From assembly GCA_000470535.1 (NCBI GenBank), contig CBRG010000137.1, positions 1-64,000 of the forward strand: DNA of 64,000 nt, written 5' to 3'. The notes below the pieces were generated by a model. It did no database searches and was not told the origin of the DNA. It was given only the letters and a program-made list of their open reading frames with translations. The first letter of the stretch is position 1. The number at the start of each line of letters is the position of its first letter. Positions 8,978 to 18,157 of the stretch are shown here, piece by piece. Made by a program: the position numbers and the translations under genes. The stretch comes from Streptomyces sp. AW19M42. Its GTDB lineage: Bacteria; Actinomycetota; Actinomycetes; Streptomycetales; Streptomycetaceae.

Positions 8978-9688
8978 ATGCGCATTCCGGCGCATTCGGT
9001 ATGCACGGCAATCCGTGACGACATCGTCTCCGGTGTCTTCGAACGTGGCAGCCGACTCACCGAGGAAGTGCTCGCACGCCGTTACGGGGTTTCCCGCGTC
9101 CCGGTGCGTGAAGCGCTGCGCACCCTGGAGTCCGAGGGGTTCGTGGTCACCCGCAGGCATGCCGGGGCCTGCGTCGCCGAGCCCGACGAGCAGGAGGCCG
9201 CAGACCTCCTGGAGGTCCGGATGCTACTGGAGCCGCTCGGTGCGGCCCGTGCCGCCCAGCGCCGCACCGACGCCCACCTCAAGGTGTTGCGCGGTCTGGT
9301 GAGGCTGGGCCAGGAGCGGGCCCGTCGGGGCGAGGGCGAGGATCTGCGCTCGCTGGGCGGCTGGTTCCACGAGACCCTCGCCCAGGCCTCCGGCAGCCCC
9401 GGGCTGATCGCACTGCTCACCCAGCTCCGGCACAAGATCGCCTGGATGTACGCGGTCGACCCGCCCGCCCGCCCCGCCGATGCCTGGGCCGAGTACGGGG
9501 CCATAGTGGACGCCGTGGCGCGCGGCGACGCGGAACGGGCGAGGGCGCTCGCCGCCCAGCACGCCGAGCGGGCCACCACCGCGCACCGGTTGCGCCGACC
9601 CGGCCGTCCGGGTGCGGCGGCCGTACCCCGGGCCGGCCGGGTGAGGACTTCGCAACATGCCGTAAACACCCAGGGCGGCCGTCATTAA
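8978..9688 (+). CDS. GntR-family transcriptional regulator, FCD/FadR subfamily
   Basis: A 236-residue regulator with an N-terminal winged helix (about residues 5-70; LARRYGVSRVPVREALRTLESEGFV is the recognition helix and wing). A C-terminal FCD-type helical ligand domain follows (about 75-215). ATG 8978 follows GGCGGAGG. FCD regulators usually bind small organic acids, with metal ligands such as the Asp and His residues in the helical domain. No metabolic gene is co-transcribed, so the ligand is unknown. The upstream region holds a short palindrome (ATTCATGAAT near 8873) and an inverted TTCCG/CGGAA pair that could be its own operator. The last 30 residues are Arg/Pro/Ala-rich and probably disordered. 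Confidence 0.87.
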   Translation: MRIPAHSVCTAIRDDIVSGVFERGSRLTEEVLARRYGVSRVPVREALRTLESEGFVVTRRHAGACVAEPDEQEAADLLEVRMLLEPLGAARAAQRRTDAHLKVLRGLVRLGQERARRGEGEDLRSLGGWFHETLAQASGSPGLIALLTQLRHKIAWMYAVDPPARPADAWAEYGAIVDAVARGDAERARALAAQHAERATTAHRLRRPGRPGAAAVPRAGRVRTSQHAVNTQGGRH

Positions 9689-9830
9689 CAATTACGCCGT
9701 ATACAAGAAGCAGCTATTCGCCGGGGCATTCCTGGTGCCGCCCATTTCGTTGTTCTGCTCGCCGCCCTGAATCATTTCCGGCGGGCGGGCCATATGGATC
9801 GCTATGGGTCGCATTCTCGTGCAAACACAA

Positions 9831-9864
9831 GAGCCGCGGCTCCCGGTCGGGGGTGCCGCGGCTC
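9831..9864 (-). terminator. Terminator of ptsH
   Basis: A 10-bp inverted repeat (GAGCCGCGGC with GCCGCGGCTC) with a 14-base loop, about 35 bases downstream of the ptsH stop. The whole stretch 9689-9899 holds no gene. Confidence 0.75.
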
Positions 9865-9899
9865 GTGCGCAGGAATTCCAGACGGTCGCGACCGCTGGA

Positions 9900-10181
9900 T
9901 CAGACGGTCTCCGGGAGCTCGTCGAGTCCTTCGGCGACCAGCTTGGACAGACGGTCCAGAGCGGCCTCGGCGTTGTCGGCCTCGGACGCGAGAACGATCT
10001 CCTCGCCGCCCTGGGCGCCGAGCCCGAGCACCGCGAGCATGGACGCGGCGTTCACCGGGTTGCCGTCGGCCCTGGCGATGGTCACGGGGACGCCGGAGGC
10101 CGTGGCGGCACGGACGAAGATGGATGCGGGGCGGGCGTGCAGGCCCTCGGCCCAACCGACGTTGACGCGGCGCTCAGCCAT
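9900..10181 (-). CDS. ptsH: HPr, phosphocarrier protein of the PTS
   Basis: A 93-residue protein starting at ATG 10181 (minus strand), preceded by GAAGGG seven bases upstream. It carries GLHARPAS with the phosphorylated His15, and the second-site region NPVNAASML with Ser47 in place of the classical Ser46. HPr passes phosphate from enzyme I to the sugar-specific EIIA components. In Streptomyces it serves N-acetylglucosamine, fructose and related PTSs. The gene stands alone, away from ptsI and crr, as in S. coelicolor. Five extra residues would be added by an upstream GTG, but the ribosome-binding site favours the shorter start. Confidence 0.93.
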   Translation of the reverse strand: MAERRVNVGWAEGLHARPASIFVRAATASGVPVTIARADGNPVNAASMLAVLGLGAQGGEEIVLASEADNAEAALDRLSKLVAEGLDELPETV

Positions 10182-10353
10182 GGTTCTGCCCTTCACGAAT
10201 CAATGGTTGTCTAGACCAGTCTCTCATGCAGTGCGTGATGCTCCGGCCGACCGGCGGCCCGTCCGCGGACCGCCTCCGCCGTCGGCCGGCCACCCCAAGA
10301 CTGCCCCGGCCCCGACCCCCACGCGACCGCTGGCAGAGCCGTACGCTTTGCTC

Positions 10354-13254
10354 ATGGAGCCCTCTGTGGAGCAGAGTCCGCATCACGCCTACCCCGGCCA
10401 CTGGGAGGCGGACGTGGTGCTCCGCGACGGCGGCACCGCCCGGATCAGGCCGATCACCACGGACGATGCCGAACGGCTGGTCAACTTCTACGAGCAGGTC
10501 TCCCCGGAGTCGAAGTACTACCGCTTCTTCGCTCCCTACCCCCGGCTCTCCGCCAAGGACGTCCACCGCTTCACCCATCACGACTACGTCGACCGGGTGG
10601 GACTCGCCGTCACGGTGGGCGGCGAGTTCATCGCCACCGTCCGCTACGACCGGATCGACGCCACGGGCAGGCCCGCCTCTGCCCCGGCGGACGAGGCCGA
10701 GGTCGCCTTCCTCGTCCAGGACGCGCACCAGGGCCGCGGTGTCGCCTCCACACTGCTCGAACACATCGCGGCCGTCGCCCGAGAGCGCGGCATCAGGCGC
10801 TTCGCCGCCGAGGTGCTGCCCGCCAACAACAAGATGATCAAGGTGTTCCGGGATGCCGGATACACCCAGCAGCGCAGTTTCGAGGACGGCTCCGTCCACC
10901 TCACCCTGGATCTCGAACCGACCGCGGAATCGCTCGCCGTCCAGCGCGCCAGGGAGCAGCGGGCCGAGGCGCGGTCCGTGCAGCGGCTGCTCGCCCCCGG
11001 CTCCGTCGCCGTCATCGGTGCGGGGCGCAACCCCGGCGGGGTCGGCCGCACCGTCCTGCGCAACCTCCTGGGCGCGGGCTTCACCGGCCGCACCTACGCC
11101 GTGAACAGCGCCCTCGCCACGGACCGGGCCACCATCGACGGGGTGCCCGCCCACCGCTCCCTCGGCGAGATCGGTGAACCGGTCGACCTCGCCGTCGTCG
11201 CCGTCCCCGCCGAGCGGGTGCCGGAGGCCGTCGCGGACTGCGGGGAACACGGCGTCCAGGGCCTCGTCGTCCTCTCCGCCGGATACGCCGAGTGGGGTGC
11301 GGAGGGCCGCGAACGGCAGCGCGAACTGGTGCGCCAGGCCCGCTCCTACGGCATGCGCATCATCGGCCCGAACGCCTTCGGCATCATCAACAACTCCGAA
11401 GCGGTCCGGCTGAACGCCTCACTCGCCCCGGAACGGCCCGCCTCCGGGCGCATCGGCCTGTTCACCCAGTCCGGCGCGATCGGCATCGCCCTGCTCTCCG
11501 GGCTCTACCGGCGCGGCGCGGGACTCTCCACCTTCATCTCGGCCGGAAACCGCGCCGACATCTCCGGCAACGACTTCCTCCAGTACTGGTACGAGGACCC
11601 GGACACCGATGTCGCCCTGCTCTACCTCGAATCGCTCGGCAACCCCCGCAAGTTCACCCGCCTCGCCCGGCGTACCGCGGCCGTGAAGCCGGTGGTCGTG
11701 GTCAAGGGAGCCCGGCACAGCGGCTCCACCCCGCCGGGCCACGCCGTACCCATCAGTCGGATCCCGGACGCCACCGTCTCCGCGCTGATGCGGCAGGCGG
11801 GCGTGATCCGCGTCGACACGGTGACGGAGATGGTCGACGCGGGCCTGCTCCTCGCGGCCCAGCCGCTCCCGGCGGGCGGCCGCGTCGCGATCCTCGGCAA
11901 CTCCGAGTCCCTCGGGCTGCTCACGTACGACGCCTGCCTGGCGGAGGGGCTGCGCCCGCGTCCGCCGCGCGACCTCACCACCGCCGCCACCCCGCAGGAC
12001 TTCCGGGACGCGCTGGCCGAGGCGCTGGCCGACGAGGGCTGCGACGCGGTGATCGTGACGGCGATCCCCTGGGTGGGCGAGGACGGGGAGGCGGTGCAGG
12101 GCGACGGCGAGGTGCTGGCCACCGCCCTGCACACGGCGGCCGCCGCGGGACCGGCCAAGCCGGTGGCCGTCGTCCACGTGGAGATCGGCGGCCTCGCGGA
12201 GGCCCTGGCCGCGGCCACCAGCACGGTGGCCCAGCAGCGCCCCTCCCCGGCGCAGCCGTCCGGCCCGGCGCCGGGCCGCCCCCCGACCGCCACGACCCCG
12301 CCTCCGGTGACGCCCGCACCCCCCGGAGAGACCGACACCGCGCCCGCGGCAGCCGAACCCGAAGGGGCCCGCGCCCCCGGCCGGATCCCCGCCTACCCGG
12401 CCGCGGAGCGCGCCGTCCGCGCGCTCTCCGAAGCCGTGAAGTACGCCCAGTGGCGGCGCCAGGCGGCGGTCCCCGGCAAGGTGCCCGAGTTCCTCGACGA
12501 CACCATCGACGAGCCGGGCGCGGCAGCCCGTATCGACGCGGCTCTCGGCGAGGACCCCGATCCGCGCGGCAGGCCCCTGTCGTCCGACGAGGCCCGCGAG
12601 CTGCTGGCCTGCTACGGCATCACCGTCCGGCCGACACTGCCGGCCCCCGACGCGGAGGCGGCCGTCGCCGCCGCCGAGCGGCTCGGCTACCCGGTCGCGC
12701 TGAAGACCACCGCACCTCACCTGCGCCACCGCGCCGACCTCGGCGGTGTCCGGCTGGACCTCGCCACCGAGCCCGCCGTGCGCCGCGCCTACGGCGAACT
12801 GACGGAACTGCTGGGCAAGCCCGCCGAGCTGCGGCCCGTGGTGCAGGCCATGGCCCCGCGCGGTGTCGACACCGTCGTCCGGGCCACGATCGACCCGGCC
12901 GCGGGCGCCGTCCTCTCCTTCGGCCTCGCGGGCGCGCCCTCCGAGCTGCTCGGTGACACCGCCCACCGACTGGTTCCGGCCACCGACCGGGACGCCGCCG
13001 AACTGATCCGCGCGATCAGGGCCGCCCCGGTCCTGTTCGGCTGGCGCGGCTCCGCGCCCGTGGACACCGCTGCGCTGGAAGAACTCCTGCTCAGGGTCTC
13101 GCTGCTGGTCGACGACCACCCCGAGGTGGTCGCCGTGGCCCTGGAACCCGTCGTGGTCGCCACCCAGGGGCTGACGGTCCTCGGAGCGAGCGTCCGGCTC
13201 TCGCCGCCCCCGGCCCGTACCGACCTCGGCCCCCGCCGGCTCTCCAATTACTGA
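10354..13254 (+). CDS. PatA-like protein: GNAT acetyltransferase fused to NDP-forming acyl-CoA synthetase-like domains
   Basis: A 966-residue multidomain protein. An N-terminal GNAT domain (about residues 20-180; acetyl-CoA loop VQDAHQGRGVASTLL) is followed by a CoA-binding Rossmann domain (VAVIGAGRNPGGVGRTVL), succinyl-CoA-ligase-like domains and a C-terminal ATP-grasp domain (YGITVRPTLP...GYPVALKT). A Pro/Ala-rich linker separates the last two parts. S. lividans SlPatA has this order and acetylates lysines of acyl-CoA synthetases, so I infer a lysine acetyltransferase role. The loop expected to carry the phosphohistidine reads PPGHAVPISRIPD instead of SHTGALAG, so ligase activity is doubtful. 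TACGCT at 10342-10347 and no Shine-Dalgarno suggest a leaderless mRNA. Confidence 0.85.
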   Translation: MEPSVEQSPHHAYPGHWEADVVLRDGGTARIRPITTDDAERLVNFYEQVSPESKYYRFFAPYPRLSAKDVHRFTHHDYVDRVGLAVTVGGEFIATVRYDRIDATGRPASAPADEAEVAFLVQDAHQGRGVASTLLEHIAAVARERGIRRFAAEVLPANNKMIKVFRDAGYTQQRSFEDGSVHLTLDLEPTAESLAVQRAREQRAEARSVQRLLAPGSVAVIGAGRNPGGVGRTVLRNLLGAGFTGRTYAVNSALATDRATIDGVPAHRSLGEIGEPVDLAVVAVPAERVPEAVADCGEHGVQGLVVLSAGYAEWGAEGRERQRELVRQARSYGMRIIGPNAFGIINNSEAVRLNASLAPERPASGRIGLFTQSGAIGIALLSGLYRRGAGLSTFISAGNRADISGNDFLQYWYEDPDTDVALLYLESLGNPRKFTRLARRTAAVKPVVVVKGARHSGSTPPGHAVPISRIPDATVSALMRQAGVIRVDTVTEMVDAGLLLAAQPLPAGGRVAILGNSESLGLLTYDACLAEGLRPRPPRDLTTAATPQDFRDALAEALADEGCDAVIVTAIPWVGEDGEAVQGDGEVLATALHTAAAAGPAKPVAVVHVEIGGLAEALAAATSTVAQQRPSPAQPSGPAPGRPPTATTPPPVTPAPPGETDTAPAAAEPEGARAPGRIPAYPAAERAVRALSEAVKYAQWRRQAAVPGKVPEFLDDTIDEPGAAARIDAALGEDPDPRGRPLSSDEARELLACYGITVRPTLPAPDAEAAVAAAERLGYPVALKTTAPHLRHRADLGGVRLDLATEPAVRRAYGELTELLGKPAELRPVVQAMAPRGVDTVVRATIDPAAGAVLSFGLAGAPSELLGDTAHRLVPATDRDAAELIRAIRAAPVLFGWRGSAPVDTAALEELLLRVSLLVDDHPEVVAVALEPVVVATQGLTVLGASVRLSPPPARTDLGPRRLSNY

Positions 13255-13345
13255 CCCGCCGGGGCCGCGTCGCCCCCGCACGCCGTCCGGTACGGGGCGG
13301 GCAGGCCGTCCCCGGCAGCCATCAGCCCCCCGTAGGATGGTCCGT

Positions 13346-13942
13346 ATGGCTAAGACCGGTACGACGACCCAGGGGCTGCGCGCGGCGATCGAGCGCAGTG
13401 GCTACTACCCGGCCCTCGTGGCCGAGGCGGTGGAGGCCGCCGTGGGCGGTGAGCCGGTCGCTTCGTACCTGGTGCACCAGGAGACCACCTTCGACTCCAA
13501 CGAGGTGCGCCGGCACGTCACCGTCCTGGTGCTGACGGACAACCGTTTCGTCGTCAGCCACACCGACGAGCAGAACGCCGACACCAGCTCCCCGACGCCC
13601 TACGCCACCACCTCCACCGAGTCGGTCAAGCTCGACCGGATCTCCTCGGTCGTGGTGAGCCGCGTCGTGGCCAACCCGGAGAAGTACGTTCCCGGCACGC
13701 TGCCCCGCGAGGTCGTCCTGACCATCGGCTGGGGCGCGGTCTCCCGGATCGACCTGGAGCCCGCCGCCTGCGGTGACCCCAACTGCGAGGCGGACCACGG
13801 CTACACCGGCAGCTCCACCGCCGACGACCTGAGCCTGCGGGTCAGCGAGGCCGGTGACGGCCCCGACACCGTGCGCCAGACCCTCGCCTTCGCCCAGGCG
13901 CTCTCCGAGGCCACGGCCGCGACCGCCGCGGCCGACCGCTGA
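13346..13942 (+). CDS. DUF5998 family protein (conserved actinobacterial, unknown function)
   Basis: A 198-residue soluble protein with no signal peptide or membrane segment and no catalytic motif I recognise. It contains a Cys pair in the stretch ACGDPNCEADHGYTG near residue 145, which could bind a metal. The family (DUF5998, from memory) is conserved in Streptomyces in front of the alkaline phosphatase-superfamily gene; here the two overlap by one base (TGATG). The start ATG 13346 lacks a Shine-Dalgarno sequence, but TAGGAT lies seven bases upstream, typical of a leaderless transcript. Some older annotations call it a phosphodiesterase, probably because of its neighbour. Confidence 0.75.
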   Translation: MAKTGTTTQGLRAAIERSGYYPALVAEAVEAAVGGEPVASYLVHQETTFDSNEVRRHVTVLVLTDNRFVVSHTDEQNADTSSPTPYATTSTESVKLDRISSVVVSRVVANPEKYVPGTLPREVVLTIGWGAVSRIDLEPAACGDPNCEADHGYTGSSTADDLSLRVSEAGDGPDTVRQTLAFAQALSEATAATAAADR

Positions 13943-15129
13943 TGGCCCAGCCGGCCTGGCAGGACCCGGCACCACTGGGCATCGGCACCGCCCCCGTGCC
14001 CGAGTACGGCAGCGGCTCGCTGGCCGATCTGCTGCCCACGCTCGTCGCGGGTCAGGGGGTGGCGGGTTTCACGCCCGCGATCGCGGAGCTCACGCCCGCC
14101 GACCGCAACTGCGTCTTCCTGATCGACGGCCTCGGCTGGGAGCAGATCCGGTCCCACCCCGACGAGGCACCCTTCCTGCACTCGCTGCTGCACACCTCGC
14201 GCGGCGGCACGGGCCGCCCGATCACGGCCGGCTTCCCGGCGACCACCGCTACCTCGCTGGCCTCGGTCGGTACCGGGCTGCCCCCGGGCGAGCACGGCCT
14301 TCCCGGGTACACCGTGCGCAATCCGGAGACCGGCGCGCTGATGAACCAGCTGCGCTGGCGGCCCTGGTCGGAGCCGAAGGTGTGGCAGCCGTACCCCACC
14401 GTCTTCACCCTCGCCGACGCGGCCGGAGTGCGCACCGCCCAGGTCTCCGCGCCCGCCTTCGAGCAGACCCCGCTCACCAAGGTCGCGCTCAGCGGCGGCT
14501 CGTTCCTCGGCCGGCTGACCGGCGAGGACCGGATGGACGTCGCGGCCGAGCGACTGGCCGCCGGTGACCGTTCGCTCGTCTACACCTACTACAGCGAGGT
14601 CGACGGCATGGGGCACCGCTTCGGCGTCGACTCCGACGCCTGGCGCGGCCAGCTGATGCACGTCGACGGGCTGGCCAGGCGACTGGCGGAGCAGCTTCCG
14701 CCGCGCTCCGCGCTGTACATCACCGCCGACCACGGCATGATCGACATCCCGTTCGACGAGCAGTCCCGGATCGACTTCGACGAGGACTGGGAGCTGCGCG
14801 CGGGCGTCGCGCTGCTCGGCGGCGAGGGCCGCGCCCGCCATGTGTACGCCGTCCCGGGCGCCCAGGCCGACGTGCTGGCCGTCTGGCGCGAGGTGCTCGG
14901 CGAGCAGTTCTGGGTGGCGAGCCGGGACGAGGCCGTCGCGGCGGGCTGGTTCGGCCCCCGCGTCGACGAACGCGTCCTCGGCCGGATCGGTGACGTGGTC
15001 GCGGCGGCCCACGACGACGTGGTGATCACCGCGTCCGACAACGAGCCCCACGAGTCCGCGATGGTGGGCATGCACGGCTCGATGACCCCCGTCGAGCAGC
15101 TCGTCCCGCTCCTCGAAGTACGCTCGTAG
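13942..15129 (+). CDS. Alkaline phosphatase-superfamily / nucleotide pyrophosphatase-like protein
   Basis: A 395-residue protein of the type I phosphodiesterase/nucleotide pyrophosphatase fold. Its metal-site motifs are FLIDGLGW (first Asp), the nucleophile Thr in AGFPATTATSLASVGTG, then YTYYSEVDGMGHRFG and TADHGMIDIP near residues 215-270, and a final MHGSM. Members hydrolyse phosphodiesters or pyrophosphates of nucleotides or lipid head groups using two zinc ions. There is no signal peptide, so it acts inside the cell. It overlaps the DUF5998 gene, and thymidine kinase follows 50 bases later, so one transcript may tie it to nucleotide metabolism. The substrate cannot be read from sequence. 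Confidence 0.86.
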   Translation: MAQPAWQDPAPLGIGTAPVPEYGSGSLADLLPTLVAGQGVAGFTPAIAELTPADRNCVFLIDGLGWEQIRSHPDEAPFLHSLLHTSRGGTGRPITAGFPATTATSLASVGTGLPPGEHGLPGYTVRNPETGALMNQLRWRPWSEPKVWQPYPTVFTLADAAGVRTAQVSAPAFEQTPLTKVALSGGSFLGRLTGEDRMDVAAERLAAGDRSLVYTYYSEVDGMGHRFGVDSDAWRGQLMHVDGLARRLAEQLPPRSALYITADHGMIDIPFDEQSRIDFDEDWELRAGVALLGGEGRARHVYAVPGAQADVLAVWREVLGEQFWVASRDEAVAAGWFGPRVDERVLGRIGDVVAAAHDDVVITASDNEPHESAMVGMHGSMTPVEQLVPLLEVRS

Positions 15130-15179
15130 CCCCGGTCCCGTACCCCTCCCCGCCCGCCCCGAAAGGTGCTCGACCCCTC

Positions 15180-15830
15180 ATGCCCGAGCTGGTTTTCTTC
15201 TCCGGAACCATGGACTGCGGGAAGAGCACACTCGCACTCCAGATCGGGCACAACCGGTCGGCACGGGGCCTCCAGGGTGTGATCTTCACCCGGGACGACC
15301 GGGCGGGGGAGGGCAAACTCTCCTCCCGGCTGGGTCTGGTGACGGACGCGGTCGAGGCGGACGAGGGGATGGACCTGTACGCGTACGTGGTGGCCCGGCT
15401 GTCGAAGGGTGCCAGGGTCGACTACGCGATCGTGGACGAGGCGCAGTTCCTGGCTCCGGACCAGATCGATCAACTGGCCCGCGTCGTGGACGACCTGGAG
15501 ATGGACGTCTTCGCCTTCGGGATCACCACGGACTTCCGTACGAAGCTCTTCCCCGGTTCGCAGCGGCTGATCGAGCTGGCGGACCGGGTCGAGCAGCTTC
15601 AGGTCGAGGCTCTGTGCTGGTGCGGAGCCCGAGCGACACACAACGCCCGGACGATAGAGGGCGAGATGGTCGTCGAGGGCGCTCAGGTCGTGGTGGGCGA
15701 TGTGAACCGCCCGGCGGGCGAGGTCGGTTACGAGGTCCTCTGCCGCCGCCACCACTCGCGCCGGGTGACCGCCGCGTCGGCTCGGGCGGGTGCGCTCTCG
15801 CCCGACGTCCTGCCGGTGTCGCCCGCCTGA
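15180..15830 (+). CDS. tdk: Thymidine kinase (type II, TK1-like)
   Basis: A 216-residue enzyme that phosphorylates thymidine (salvage of dTMP). It has Walker A GTMDCGKST (residues 9-17), the Walker B-like VDEAQFL with the catalytic Glu, and a lasso/zinc region with CWCGARATHNAR and a second ligand set in CRRHH. GAAAGG lies 13 bases before ATG 15180. It is a normal full-length member. In front are the DUF5998 and phosphatase genes; behind is a decayed hypB fragment. Confidence 0.93.
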   Translation: MPELVFFSGTMDCGKSTLALQIGHNRSARGLQGVIFTRDDRAGEGKLSSRLGLVTDAVEADEGMDLYAYVVARLSKGARVDYAIVDEAQFLAPDQIDQLARVVDDLEMDVFAFGITTDFRTKLFPGSQRLIELADRVEQLQVEALCWCGARATHNARTIEGEMVVEGAQVVVGDVNRPAGEVGYEVLCRRHHSRRVTAASARAGALSPDVLPVSPA

Positions 15831-15867
15831 CACCGGGAGCGCCTCCTCAGAGACGCGACGGGCACCG

Positions 15868-16156
15868 ATGGCCGATTTTCGGCCGGTTTACCTGGGCGAG
15901 CGCGCCAAGGCCCTGATCATCCCGGTCACCGAGGACGCGGACACGCCGCTGAAGTACCCGTACATGTTCGCCGCCGCCGCCGCCGCCGACCTGATCCTGA
16001 TCAACAAGGCCGATCTGCTGCGCTACGTCGACTTCGACGTCGAGCAGTGCACGCGGCACGCGCGCTCGGTCGACCCGGACGTGCGCGTGCAGACGGTCCG
16101 CGACCACCGGCGAGGGCCAGACCCACTGGTACGACTGGCTCGCGGCGCGGCGGTAG
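15868..16156 (+). pseudogene. hypB (hydrogenase nickel-insertion GTPase) remnant, 5' truncated and frameshifted
   Basis: The translation from 15868 matches the C-terminal third of HypB: LGERAKALIIPVTEDADTPL, then KYPYMF and LILINKADLL (the NKxD guanine motif) followed by RYVDFDVEQ. The histidine-rich nickel region and P-loop are absent upstream. Near 16100 the frame is lost; reading resumes one frame over as ATTGEGQTHWYDWLAARR and stops at TAG 16154-16156. The change fits loss of two bases, restoring VSATTGEG when re-inserted. With no P-loop and a broken end it cannot work. No other hydrogenase gene is visible, so this is a relic of a lost hyp locus or a copy of one elsewhere. Confidence 0.85.
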
Positions 16157-16213
16157 CGCCTGTCGTCCGGGAACGGGGGCCGTCGCGGCGGCCGGCCCCC
16201 GTCCGCCTCCGTG

Positions 16214-16990
16214 TCAGCGCTTCGCGGACCGCACGATCGTGAACGCCGCACCCTCGGGATCGGCGACCAGCGCCACCCTGCCGGAGGCGCTCTCCCTGGG
16301 GGCCTGGAGGATGTGCCCGCCGAGCTCCACCACGTGCTGCGCGGCCTGGTCCGTGTCCGCGACCTCGAAGTACGTCATCCAGTGCGGGCCGCGGTCCCTC
16401 GGCAGGGCGTGGCCGACACCGTGCAGCGACGCCACCGGGCGGCCGTCCAGGTGCAGGGTCTGGTAGTCGAAGTCGGCAGAGACCACGGCCTCCGTCTCGT
16501 AGCCGAAGACCGCTTGGTAGAACTTGGCGACCGTCGCCGTCTCCCGGGTCACCAGCTCGTTCCAGACCGGCATTCCGGGCGCTCCGGCCAGCGAGGTGCC
16601 GATGTGCCGGGCGGCCTGCCAGATCCCGAAGACGGCTCCGCCCGGGTCGGAGGCGACGGCCATCCGGCCCGCTTCGCCCGCGTCCAGCGGCCCGACACCG
16701 ACCGTGCCGCCGCAGGCACGGATCGTCTCCGCCGTGAGATCGGCGTCGTCGGTGGCCAGGTAGGTCGTCCAGGCGATCGGCAGGTGCCGGTCGGGAGAGA
16801 GCTGCCCGATGCCGGCCACCTCCTCGCCGTCGATCAGCGCCCGGACGTAGGGGCCCAGCTGTTCCGGGCCCGGTCCGAACTCCCAGCCGAACAGTTCGGC
16901 GTAGAAGTTCTGGGTCGTGCCCAGGCCGTGCACGATCAGGCTCACCCAGCAAGGTGTTCCGGGTGTACGCCGAGCGGCAGCCTCGGTCAT
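16214..16990 (-). CDS. VOC (glyoxalase/bleomycin-resistance fold) family protein, two-domain
   Basis: A 258-residue protein made of two vicinal-oxygen-chelate repeats (about residues 10-120 and 135-258). The first opens CWVSLIVHGLGTTQNFYAEL and the second VWNELVTRETATVAKFYQAV. It resembles the M. tuberculosis CFP30B/Rv0577 group, whose molecular function is unsettled. ATG 16990 is chosen because GAGGAG lies nine bases upstream; an in-frame extension would add 62 low-complexity residues. It is divergent from the sulfurtransferase gene. Candidate roles are dicarbonyl detoxification or ligand binding. Confidence 0.82.
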   Translation of the reverse strand: MTEAAARRTPGTPCWVSLIVHGLGTTQNFYAELFGWEFGPGPEQLGPYVRALIDGEEVAGIGQLSPDRHLPIAWTTYLATDDADLTAETIRACGGTVGVGPLDAGEAGRMAVASDPGGAVFGIWQAARHIGTSLAGAPGMPVWNELVTRETATVAKFYQAVFGYETEAVVSADFDYQTLHLDGRPVASLHGVGHALPRDRGPHWMTYFEVADTDQAAQHVVELGGHILQAPRESASGRVALVADPEGAAFTIVRSAKR

Positions 16991-17223
16991 CGTCACTATC
17001 TCCTCGGACCATCGTGGTGGCCGTACGGGGGAACGGGGCCTGCGCGCCGTCGTGCGGTACGGGATGTGTACGCCCCGTGCCGATGCTTGCACCACCCGGC
17101 GCTCGATGCGCCCCGGCCGCGCCGCACTTTCCGTGATCTCGACGGACGAGGTTCCGCTTTGTGCCGGTACGACCATTTCATCGTTGTTACGGGCGGGCCG
17201 GTCGCTGCGCGAGGATGGCTTCC

Positions 17224-18054
17224 ATGAAGCCCATCATCACCGCATCCGAATGTGTGAGCGAGTCGGCGGGCCCTCGGCCGCCGGTGCTCCTGGACGTACG
17301 TTGGCAACTGGGCGGTCCGCACGGCCGGCCCGACTACGAGGCCGGGCACATCCCCGGGGCGGTCTTCGTCGACCTGGACAGGGAGCTCGCCGCCCCGGCG
17401 GGCAGCGGGGGTCGCCACCCGCTCCCCGACCCGGCGGAATTCGGCGCCGTGATGCGCCGCGCCGGGGTCGGCCGGGACAGTTCGGTGATCGTGTACGACG
17501 GCGGTCAGGGCTGGGCGGCGGCCCGCGCCTGGTGGCTGCTGCGCTGGACGGGGCACCGGGATGTCCGGGTGCTGGACGGCGGTCTCGCCACCTGGACGGG
17601 CGAGCTGTCCAAGGAGATCCCGGCCCCCGCCGAGGGCGACTTCGTGCCCGAGCCGGGGGCGCTGCCGCTGCTGGACGCGGACGGCGCGGCGGCCCTGGCG
17701 CGCTCCGGCCTGCTGCTCGACGCACGGGCCGCCGAGCGCTACCGGGGCGAGGTGGAGCCGATCGACCGGGTGGGCGGGCACATCCCCGGCGCGGTCTCGG
17801 CCCCCACGGTGGAGAACGTCGGGGCCGACGGGCGATTCCTGCCCGCAGAGGAGCTGGCCGCGCGCTTCGCCGGGCTGGGCGCCGACGGGGACACCGTGGA
17901 CGTCGGCGTCTACTGCGGCTCGGGGGTCTCGGGCGCGCACGAGGTGCTGGCCCTGGAGGTCGCCGGGTTCGCCGGTGCTCTCTACGCGGGCTCCTGGTCG
18001 CAGTGGTCGGCCGACGAGACCCGGCCGGTCGCCACGGGCCCCGACCCCCGGTAA
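17224..18054 (+). CDS. Sulfurtransferase (tandem rhodanese, SseA/CysA-like)
   Basis: A 276-residue protein with two rhodanese domains. The N-terminal one (about residues 5-125) is inactive, and the C-terminal one (about 140-270) carries active-site Cys231 in the loop CGSGVSG. The CGSGVT-type loop is typical of actinobacterial thiosulfate or 3-mercaptopyruvate sulfurtransferases, which move a persulfide sulfur to cyanide, thiols or proteins. ATG 17224 is preferred over ATG 17215 because GAGG is correctly spaced only for the former. A palindromic terminator at 18107 separates it from the convergent sepH. Confidence 0.88.
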   Translation: MKPIITASECVSESAGPRPPVLLDVRWQLGGPHGRPDYEAGHIPGAVFVDLDRELAAPAGSGGRHPLPDPAEFGAVMRRAGVGRDSSVIVYDGGQGWAAARAWWLLRWTGHRDVRVLDGGLATWTGELSKEIPAPAEGDFVPEPGALPLLDADGAAALARSGLLLDARAAERYRGEVEPIDRVGGHIPGAVSAPTVENVGADGRFLPAEELAARFAGLGADGDTVDVGVYCGSGVSGAHEVLALEVAGFAGALYAGSWSQWSADETRPVATGPDPR

Positions 18055-18106
18055 CGGGACGGTGGGCCGTACCCGGGAGGTGGGGTTCCGCCCACGCAGG
18101 GCGAAA

Positions 18107-18134
18107 GGGCCCGTACGCAAGCGCGTACGGGCCC
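18107..18134. terminator. Bidirectional terminator between the sulfurtransferase gene and sepH
   Basis: GGGCCCGTACGC and GCGTACGGGCCC form a 12-bp perfect stem around a 4-base loop, located between two convergent genes. Confidence 0.8.
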
Positions 18135-18157
18135 CCGTCATGCTGCGGTCACCCGGC

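Noticed and set aside
12245..12370. Pro/Ala-rich stretch as a break or gene fusion error in the PatA-like gene
   Set aside because: The frame stays open, and flexible linkers here are usual in such multidomain proteins.
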